In this document: one piece after another, positions 58,134-64,000 of the stretch
Position numbering within the stretch: position 1 is the first letter of the stretch
How the letters are laid out: each line of letters opens with the position of its first letter
Assembly (NCBI RefSeq): GCF_003075035.1
Contig: NZ_QCZE01000001.1
Span: 2,356,759 to 2,420,758, forward strand
Length of the DNA stretch: 64,000 nt
Source: Zobellella maritima
Lineage (GTDB): Bacteria > Pseudomonadota > Gammaproteobacteria > Enterobacterales > Aeromonadaceae
Reading direction: 5' to 3'
The notes under the pieces: generated by a model
Seen by the model: the letters and a program-made list of their open reading frames with translations, nothing else
Database searches by the model: none
Told to the model about the DNA's origin: nothing
Made by a program: the position numbers and the translations under genes

Positions 58134-59291
58134 TCACCGGTTGCTGTCGAGAAAACGGCGAGCGGCATGGGAAAGAAAGCGGCTTCCTTTCTCCAGGATG
58201 TCGTCGTTGAAGTCATAGTCGGGCTGGTGCAGCTGCGGCGCGGCGCTACCGCAGCCATTGCCAATCCAGGCATAGGTACCGGGTACCTCTTCAAGGAAGG
58301 CCCCCATGTCATCAGCTCCCATGCTGATCGGATGATCCACCAGCAAGGCCTCTCCCCACAGCTCTGCAACCACGCTGCGGGAAAGGGTGGCACAAGCCGG
58401 GTCATTGGCTACCGGGGGGGTAGAGCGGCGGTAGTCAATGGTCGGAGTACACCCCGTCGCCAGGCCGATGCCTTGCACAATATCGTGGATGCGCTTTTCG
58501 ATATGCTGCCTGACCTCGGGCTTGAAACTGCGGGCGGTCCCTTTCAGCCTGGCCGAGGCCGGGATAATGTTGCTGGCATGACCGCTCTGGAGGCTGCCGA
58601 CGCTGACCACGGCGATGTCCTCGGGGTTGGTATTACGGCTGACTATCTGCTGCAGGGCGGTCACGAACAGCCCGGAGGCCAAGACCGGATCCGACGCCAG
58701 ATGAGGCATGGCGCCATGGCCGCCCTCGGAGTTGAACTGCACCTCGAAGTCATCACTCGATGCCATATGTGGCCTGTCGTGAACAACAAAGCATCCCGCC
58801 TCGACCCCGGGCCAATTATGCAGCCCGAATATCGCCTCGATGGGAAAGCGCTCCAGCAGACCGTCTTCGAGCATGGCGGGGGCCCCGGTGCCGAGCTCCT
58901 CGGCCGGCTGGAAGATCAACACCACCCGGCCGGAAGGGGGACGCTTCTGCACCAGGGAGAGGGCGGCCCCGACCAGCATCGCCGTGTGACCATCATGGCC
59001 GCAGGCATGCATCACCCCCTGATGGCTGGAGCAATACTCGATGCTGTTCTCTTCAACCAGCGGCAGGGCGTCCATGTCGGCCCTCAGGCCCACGCTGCGG
59101 CCGGCGGACAGACCGTTAATGACGCCGACCACGCCGTGGCCGCCGATACCCTGATGCACCTCGTCGACGCCGATCTCCCGCAGCATGCCGATGACCCGCT
59201 CGGCAGTCTGCTGTTCGCCACAGGAAAGCTCCGGAAAACGATGAAGCTCGCGCCGAAAGGCAATCATGCGCTCTATATCACGCTCATTCAT
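58134..59291 (-). CDS. M20D-family amidohydrolase (aminoacylase/dipeptidase-like)
   Basis: A 385-residue metallo-amidohydrolase of the hippurate hydrolase / indole-acetyl-amino-acid hydrolase group. Metal ligands are in LRADMDALPLVEENS, VMHACGHDGHTAML (Cys and His), FQPAEELGTGAPAML (Glu pair) and GLHNWPG, with the last His in the C-terminal QLHQPDYDF. A dimerisation/lid domain sits in the middle (EVQFNSEGGHGAMPHLASD). No signal peptide, so it acts in the cytoplasm, presumably on what the YfcC protein imports. First gene of the operon, divergent from a LysR gene. Confidence 0.9.
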   Translation of the reverse strand: MNERDIERMIAFRRELHRFPELSCGEQQTAERVIGMLREIGVDEVHQGIGGHGVVGVINGLSAGRSVGLRADMDALPLVEENSIEYCSSHQGVMHACGHDGHTAMLVGAALSLVQKRPPSGRVVLIFQPAEELGTGAPAMLEDGLLERFPIEAIFGLHNWPGVEAGCFVVHDRPHMASSDDFEVQFNSEGGHGAMPHLASDPVLASGLFVTALQQIVSRNTNPEDIAVVSVGSLQSGHASNIIPASARLKGTARSFKPEVRQHIEKRIHDIVQGIGLATGCTPTIDYRRSTPPVANDPACATLSRSVVAELWGEALLVDHPISMGADDMGAFLEEVPGTYAWIGNGCGSAAPQLHQPDYDFNDDILEKGSRFLSHAARRFLDSNR

Positions 59292-59480
59292 TGGCTAGAT
59301 CCCTCTATTGTGTCATTGCCAAAAACCGTTTTTCCTCCGCGACGGCACAGACTCTCATTGCAAGAGGTACGTCGTCAGGGGAAAGTGTCCATGAAACAGC
59401 CATTCTGTGATGTTGCACTAAAAGGCGTTTTTCATCATATTCAAGGAGTTAAGGGCGGGAAAATACTTCTTCTCGATAGA

Positions 59481-59501
59481 GGCATGCCTTTTTGATATGC
59501 C
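59481..59501. promoter_or_regulatory. LysR T-N11-A operator
   Basis: GGCAT, 11 bases, ATGCC: a perfect inverted pair with the T-N11-A spacing of LysR boxes, 27 bases upstream of the LysR start codon and about 190 bases upstream of the M20 gene. No other dyad in 59292-59528 fits this well. AGGCATGCCT (59480-59489) overlaps it. Confidence 0.7.
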
Positions 59502-59528
59502 ACATGCCGATTGGGGCGAGATAACACC

Positions 59529-60431
59529 ATGGATATAAGAAAACTGAAGTACTTTCTGTCGGTCGTAGACGAGGGTTCCATTACTTCGGCGGCGAAAAAA
59601 ATTCCCATCGCCCAGCCGGCACTGACCCGGCAGATCCGGCTGCTCGAAGAAGGGCTGGGCACCCGGCTGCTCGATAGAAATCACAAGGGGGTGGTCTTGA
59701 CCGCGGCAGGCGCATTCCTGTATGACAACGCCCTGCGTCTGGTGGCCGACTTCGATAACGTCGCCAAGAAAACCAAAGCCATATCTAATGGCGAAGCCGG
59801 CAGCCTGTCCATCGGCATCACCACGATTCATCCCTATATTCCCGGCATTTCGGGGTTGATCAGCCGGTTTCGCACACAATATCCGGACATTAAGTTGTCA
59901 CTCGAGTCCATGCTGTCCGGCCCCCAGACCTCTGCCATCCTTCAGGGCAGTATGGATGCAGGTATCCTGTTCATCGAGCCCGGCGATGAGCCGCTGCTCG
60001 ATACCCTGCCCATCGGTACCTTTCGCATGGCGGTGATTACCCGCCGTCAACCCGGCTTACAGGGTAAAGCGCCAGGCTCACTGCGAGACTTGGATGGCGC
60101 CCCCTTCATCCGGTTCAAGCGTAACTCGACACCCGGCAGCTTTGATCGCATCGACCGGCATCTTCGTGAGGCGGGCATCAGGCCCAACATAGTGCAGGAG
60201 TGTCACGATGACATCACCATCCGAGGCCTGGTGGCAACGGGCATGGGCTACGCCATCATGCCCAGCATCCTGGCCGCAGGTGACGATAACCTCATCGCCC
60301 ACGAACTCGATGACCTCCCCATTTATTCCCCGCTGATGCTGGCCTGGCGCAGGGGCTGCAAGTCGGCCGAGATTGAATCGCTGTGCGCTGTCGCCGGAGA
60401 GGTGGGCCAGTTAACCAGCAACATGACCTGA
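59529..60431 (+). CDS. LysR-family regulator of the M20-YfcC-epimerase operon
   Basis: A 300-residue LysR protein of the CynR/GltC-like group. It begins MDIRKLKYFLSVVDEGSITS, with helix-turn-helix residues AAKKIPIAQPALTRQIRLLE and LLDRNHKGVVLTAAG. The effector domain has SLSIGITTIHPYIPGISGLI. It is divergent from the three-gene operon, with a T-N11-A box between, so autoregulation and control of that operon by an imported substrate are the natural inference. The ATG at 59529 matches family N-termini (an earlier ATG adds 6 residues). Confidence 0.88.
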   Translation: MDIRKLKYFLSVVDEGSITSAAKKIPIAQPALTRQIRLLEEGLGTRLLDRNHKGVVLTAAGAFLYDNALRLVADFDNVAKKTKAISNGEAGSLSIGITTIHPYIPGISGLISRFRTQYPDIKLSLESMLSGPQTSAILQGSMDAGILFIEPGDEPLLDTLPIGTFRMAVITRRQPGLQGKAPGSLRDLDGAPFIRFKRNSTPGSFDRIDRHLREAGIRPNIVQECHDDITIRGLVATGMGYAIMPSILAAGDDNLIAHELDDLPIYSPLMLAWRRGCKSAEIESLCAVAGEVGQLTSNMT

Positions 60432-60538
60432 TTTCGCTTATGGTCGGCGGCTACTCGGAAAGGCACACCGGCTTCTTCCCTGTCGTGTTCAGGCTGGCCA
60501 AATGCGCCAAGGTTCCTATGTATTTCTGCAATCCTCCT

Positions 60539-60575
60539 CAAAAAACCGCCGGTACCCAAGGGTACCGGCGGTTTG
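60539..60575 (-). terminator. Terminator downstream of the di-haem peroxidase gene
   Basis: A perfect 14-base stem (60543-60556 with 60561-60574; AAACCGCCGGTACC and complement), loop CAAG, with a T-run extending the stem on the minus strand. It may also serve the convergent LysR gene. Confidence 0.85.
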
Positions 60576-60632
60576 CCTGTCGACTTTTGCCTGCTCTCTT
60601 ACCGGGGGGCAAAACCCGGTGATAAGGCAAGG

Positions 60633-62348
60633 CTATTTGGATTTTTTATTTTTCGGCGGCCGCCCCCCCTTTGTATCACCAAATCCATCACTAAAGGTCT
60701 TCAGGTAGGCCACTATCGCTTCTTCATCACAGGCGCTGAGCCCCAGATTACCGGTAACACCAACACGAAAAGATACCGCATTGGTATGTCCGGGCTCAGG
60801 CCAGCAGGCAGGAAGACCGTCATCACCCAATGCTTGCGCTTCGGTAAGGATATAATCCGGGCAGCGTACCACGTCGTGATTCGGGACAGCACCAATAATG
60901 GAATCGTCAGGAGTAACAAGAGACGTATTATAGAAATGCACCAGGCTTTCCAGGCTCTTGAACCAGCCATTGCTGGTATAGGCCTTCACAAACTCGTCAT
61001 CAGGCCGCTTGTCCACATTACGCAGGCCGGGGGTTTTGACCAGCCCAACATGCGCCTCATTGATGACCCCGTTCTCATCTACGGTATGGCCGGCCAGGCC
61101 CAGGGCCGCTTCCGTGACGCCGGGTATTTCAAAGTTCACCGGCGTGCCGATATTGCGATAGCCATGGTCGGAATAGATCTGCAAGGGCTCAGTGCCGTCA
61201 TCCCCTCGATTATTGGTATGGCAGGCAACACAACGCGCCCCCGGCTTAGGAGTCGAGTCTTCGGTAATGAACTCCCCCATACAGGCGTCATATGCACCGA
61301 CTGGTACACTGCCGAATGCATAGAAGAGATCATGTCCCCAGTTTTCCATTTCATCTAACCCCGCCAGCGGGAACCGTCCCGGAGTTGAATCAGTCTTGTC
61401 AGTATCGCAAGGTATCTCGTCAACCCCGAACCGGGACAGGACGCTTTCAACGCTTTCCCCTGCCGGCAGCCTCTGAGCCCAGGACAATGCCTGTATCTCA
61501 CCTAGCGGCATGCAGGCCAGCTCCTTCCGCAGCGCATCATCGCGCTTGGAGCTGAAGGCATTGACCTCGGGGGAATCCTGGTAGGCGGCCAGCGCCACCG
61601 CGATACGCTTGAAACTGGTCCGATAAACGTCCTCATTGCACTTAATGCGCTCTCCCCAGGCGTCCCTGAACAGGTTGGCATAGCTGGACTTTTCAACATG
61701 GTGGCAGACCGCCTTCTCGCGGATATTCTGCTCGACCGGATTGGGGAAGGGATTCAGTGCCTGATCGGCCACCGGTCCCAGGTAATGCTTGACCGCCCGC
61801 TCAAACTCACTCAATGGCGTTGTACCTTCCGTTACACCCGCCAGCACATCCGCCAGGTAGATATGTTCGGTCGCCCCGTTCGGAAACAGGGGCTCGTCAC
61901 CTTCGGAGCGACCATCCCAGAAGGCACCACCGACAGGTACCTGGTTATTCCCAAATGGAGAATCAACAAACTTAAACGACGGGATTAGGGTGGCATAGGC
62001 ATTGGTGGGTGGCCTCAGCCCCCCCCTGGCTTCGGGATCCTTGTGGATATTGGCCCCCGGCTGGGCCACCTCGAGCCGGTTGATGTCAGAAGAGGGTCCG
62101 GTCCAGCCGGTCGCGGGATCATGGCAGCTGGAGCAGGACTGCGCGCCCTTGGGATCGGAGATAGGATCGAAAAACACCCGCTTGCCCAGTTCGGTCAGGG
62201 CCTCGATCCGCTCGCCATCGTCCAGATTGGCGGTATCCTTATCCTTCTTGGCCTGAACCTGGCCGGATGTCAGATTCAAGCCACTCGCAAACACCATGAT
62301 GGTCACGACTCTCGTGATTGCGGAGGTTCGAAAAATTGTTGTACTCAT
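60633..62348 (-). CDS. Secreted di-haem cytochrome c peroxidase / MauG-superfamily enzyme
   Basis: A 571-residue exported protein. A signal peptide (1-33, ending SGQVQA) precedes two c-type haem sites, CSSCH at 72-76 and CVACH at 373-377. The order and wide spacing fit the bacterial CcpA/MauG superfamily: haem-proximal RVFFDPISDPKGAQS, LRPPTNAYATLIPSF and GGAFWDGRSEG in the first domain; LQIYSDHGYRNIGTP and VKTPGLRNVDKR in the second. It is far longer than classical CcpA (about 320) and carries at least eight further Cys, suggesting disulfides. The C-terminus is basic (PPKNKKSK). The substrate could be peroxide or, as in MauG, a partner protein; unknown. ATG at 62348 follows GAGGAG. Confidence 0.88.
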   Translation of the reverse strand: MSTTIFRTSAITRVVTIMVFASGLNLTSGQVQAKKDKDTANLDDGERIEALTELGKRVFFDPISDPKGAQSCSSCHDPATGWTGPSSDINRLEVAQPGANIHKDPEARGGLRPPTNAYATLIPSFKFVDSPFGNNQVPVGGAFWDGRSEGDEPLFPNGATEHIYLADVLAGVTEGTTPLSEFERAVKHYLGPVADQALNPFPNPVEQNIREKAVCHHVEKSSYANLFRDAWGERIKCNEDVYRTSFKRIAVALAAYQDSPEVNAFSSKRDDALRKELACMPLGEIQALSWAQRLPAGESVESVLSRFGVDEIPCDTDKTDSTPGRFPLAGLDEMENWGHDLFYAFGSVPVGAYDACMGEFITEDSTPKPGARCVACHTNNRGDDGTEPLQIYSDHGYRNIGTPVNFEIPGVTEAALGLAGHTVDENGVINEAHVGLVKTPGLRNVDKRPDDEFVKAYTSNGWFKSLESLVHFYNTSLVTPDDSIIGAVPNHDVVRCPDYILTEAQALGDDGLPACWPEPGHTNAVSFRVGVTGNLGLSACDEEAIVAYLKTFSDGFGDTKGGRPPKNKKSK

Positions 62349-63032
62349 CGCTATATGCTCCTCACATTTGCGGCAATAGCTGGGGTTACAGCCAGAGAGT
62401 GTCAGACTCTCCATATCCGTCGACAGACACGGCCATTCCCATGGCGGCGTTATTAACGACAGATTATTATTCTCTTAAAAAACACATTGCTCTTATTCAT
62501 TTAAAGAGCAGGAAGACGCAATCGCCCACGCCGACAATCGGCCATCCCTTCAGGCGTATTAACATCATTAAAGGCGGGAGCTAAACAGCTTCATCCCTGT
62601 CACTATTAAGCGTTGACGAAAACAGCCGGCTTTGCAAAAGAGGATAAAGAAGCGACGAGGATAGTTACACCCGATAAAATGGTGCACAGTAAAGAAACCG
62701 GACAATAAGGAAAATAAATAATCAACCGATAATCAATAAATTGAAAACTGGGCCAGTTTATTTAAATAAATCAATGTAACAAAAAAGACACAGTTAAAAA
62801 AAAGAGTTCCCATTAATATCAGACGGTTAGTTTTTTTTAATTTATTTGGTGTTCCATCACCGTTACAGTTTTTATTTTCAAGCCTTACATTGCAGCTGTG
62901 AATAGTAGAACAATCAAGGTGTCAGGCAACTACCTGCCACACCGGCATAACAGCCTTCCCTGGCGCCTGACGGGATAATAGATTCTGTAATGTACCGAGG
63001 CCCTGTTATCAAGCTGACCGGAGGCTAACCAT
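62349..63032. other. AT-richer gene-free stretch
   Basis: About 680 bases without a convincing gene. From about 62,450 to 62,900 it is clearly richer in A and T than the rest of the window, with A- and T-runs (for example near 62,805 and 62,833). A dyad GGTGT-CA-GGCA / TGCC-ACACC lies at about 62,919-62,944. It must hold the promoter of the di-haem peroxidase gene. No transposase remnant was recognised. Confidence 0.5.
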
Positions 63033-63875
63033 TTAGATTACACCCAACTCTCTCAGTCGTTCCTTAAGGTAGCTGTCGGCGGTATAACGCGTTGACAACA
63101 CCACCTCCGGCCTGGGATGCAGGAACAGTGGCAGGGAAATACGCGATTTGCCCATATCCAGGCCCTCGGGATTGATCACCCGGTGAGAGGTCGACGGGAA
63201 ATAGCCCCCCGAGGCCTCCTGCAGCATGTCACCGATATTGACGATCAGGTTGCCGAAGTCGCAGGGCACATCAAGCCATTGCTCACCGGTTCCCTTTACC
63301 TGCAACCCCGGCTCGTTGGCTGCCGGCAATATGGTGAGCAGGTTGATGTCTTCGTGGGCGGCAGCACGAATCGCTCCCGGTTCCTCATTTCCCAGCATCG
63401 GTGGATAGTGCAATACCCGCAGCAGGGTCTGCTCGCTGTCGGCAATCATGGATGACAGCGGCTGGCTGAAGCCCGCCCGAACCTCGGCCGGTGCATGAGT
63501 CTCAACCCATGACAACAGCTCGCCGGCCAGCCTGTTGGCCGCCTGATAATAATCCACCAGTTCTTCCCGCAACGCATCCGGGCAACGACCCCAGGGGTAA
63601 AAGTGGAAGTACTCCTTGATATCCTTGACCGAGTGCCCCTTGGCCACCTCGGAGATCTCGGCCGGGAAGTAACCATCCTGGGTCTTGGGGTCGAAGCGGT
63701 ATCTATGCTTGTCTTCACTATCGAAAAAGGCCTGCCAGTGCCGATAGATGGACTCGACCCGGCTTTGCTGCAGGGGGTGATGCTTCAGTACCCCGAAGCC
63801 GGTACTGCGCAGCGACTCGACAAACTGCTCGGCGGCGTTGTCGGCACGATAATCAACGGCAACTAGTTTCATCAT
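63033..63875 (-). CDS. 2-oxoglutarate/Fe(II)-type dioxygenase, isopenicillin N synthase family
   Basis: A 280-residue cytoplasmic non-haem iron oxygenase. The iron triad is His174-x-Asp176 (AAHEDINLLTIL) and His231 (STSHRVINP); Arg245-x-Ser247 (SRISLPLF) would bind 2-oxoglutarate. The N-terminal DIOX_N domain has STGFGVLKHHPL. Related bacterial proteins include ethylene-forming enzyme-like and GA/flavonoid-type oxygenases, but no substrate can be assigned. Two adjacent ATGs are possible (63875, 63872). It is monocistronic in view; 63,876-64,000 shows no further gene. Confidence 0.88.
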   Translation of the reverse strand: MMKLVAVDYRADNAAEQFVESLRSTGFGVLKHHPLQQSRVESIYRHWQAFFDSEDKHRYRFDPKTQDGYFPAEISEVAKGHSVKDIKEYFHFYPWGRCPDALREELVDYYQAANRLAGELLSWVETHAPAEVRAGFSQPLSSMIADSEQTLLRVLHYPPMLGNEEPGAIRAAAHEDINLLTILPAANEPGLQVKGTGEQWLDVPCDFGNLIVNIGDMLQEASGGYFPSTSHRVINPEGLDMGKSRISLPLFLHPRPEVVLSTRYTADSYLKERLRELGVI

Positions 63876-64000
63876 ATTCTCTTTGCCGACACCAGGTGCG
63901 GCTATCCGTGGTTGAAATGGATAAGGATCCTAGTTATTCCCCCCCATTTCGGCAAGTGCTTTGGGATCGCCAGGTCGGGGGCAGGATCAACCAAGTTGGT

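Noticed and set aside
62415-63032. Short open frames in the AT-rich gap
   Set aside because: None has a ribosome site with a plausible protein; composition is non-coding.
54961-64000. An integrated island with att sites at tRNA-Ile2
   Set aside because: No direct repeat of the tRNA 3' end and no integrase were found by eye in the window, so no att site is annotated. The idea is kept only as an observation about gene order.

Overview
The window is a stretch of gammaproteobacterial chromosome made almost entirely of densely packed housekeeping genes. Gene content and order match the Enterobacterales/Vibrionales/Aeromonadales core: dnaB-alr, alaS-csrA-tRNA-Ser-tRNA-Arg(x3), nlpD-rpoS / mutS / pncC-recA-recX, ftsB-ispD-ispF-truD-surE-pcm-yqaA-nlpD, pyrG-eno, mazG-relA-rlmD / barA, rpoE-rseABC-lepA-lepB-rnc-era-recO-pdxJ, and rpsU-yqeY-dnaG-rpoD. 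The protein sequences and the Na+-pumping oxaloacetate decarboxylase suggest a marine or brackish member of the Aeromonadaceae (Oceanimonas / Oceanisphaera / Zobellella type). That assignment is inference; no rRNA or marker search was run.

Layout: 1-4.7 kb holds a truncated YdcH-like gene, dusA, zur, an unrecognised small membrane protein, alr and dnaB. 4.9-6.4 kb has a Tim44-domain membrane protein and a 445-bp MITE-like element enclosed by two copies of one terminator in opposite orientation. 6.4-9.8 kb is the oadGAB sodium pump with a palindrome-rich upstream region. 9.9-15.8 kb holds stable RNAs, csrA, alaS, recX and recA (with a perfect SOS box in its promoter), then pncC. 15.9-25.1 kb holds mutS, rpoS and the nlpD-to-ftsB run, which has many 1-11 base overlaps. 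25.2-32.7 kb is eno, pyrG, mazG, relA and rlmD. barA follows on the plus strand. 35.6-44.0 kb is the pdxJ-to-rpoE block behind a sigma-E-type promoter. 44.2-50.0 kb holds nadB, ygfX, sdhE, ygfZ, a LysR/PACE efflux pair and tsaD. 50.1-54.9 kb is the macromolecular synthesis operon.

After tRNA-Ile2 (54,961-55,037) the conserved gene order stops and the remaining 9 kb looks accessory. It has a hairpin-rich non-coding stretch, a tight M20 amidohydrolase / YfcC-type transporter / enolase-superfamily operon read divergently from a LysR regulator with a textbook T-N11-A box, a large secreted di-haem peroxidase (MauG/CcpA superfamily) with many extra cysteines, an AT-richer gene-free stretch, and a 2-oxoglutarate/Fe(II)-type oxygenase.

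No CRISPR array, prophage, transposase gene or defence system was seen. The most second-look-worthy items are the MITE-like element, the oad and eno regulatory regions, the perfect 27-bp hairpin after the PACE gene, and the catabolic operon and di-haem enzyme in the last 9 kb. Starts were chosen by Shine-Dalgarno spacing and family alignment from memory, so several could be off by a few codons.
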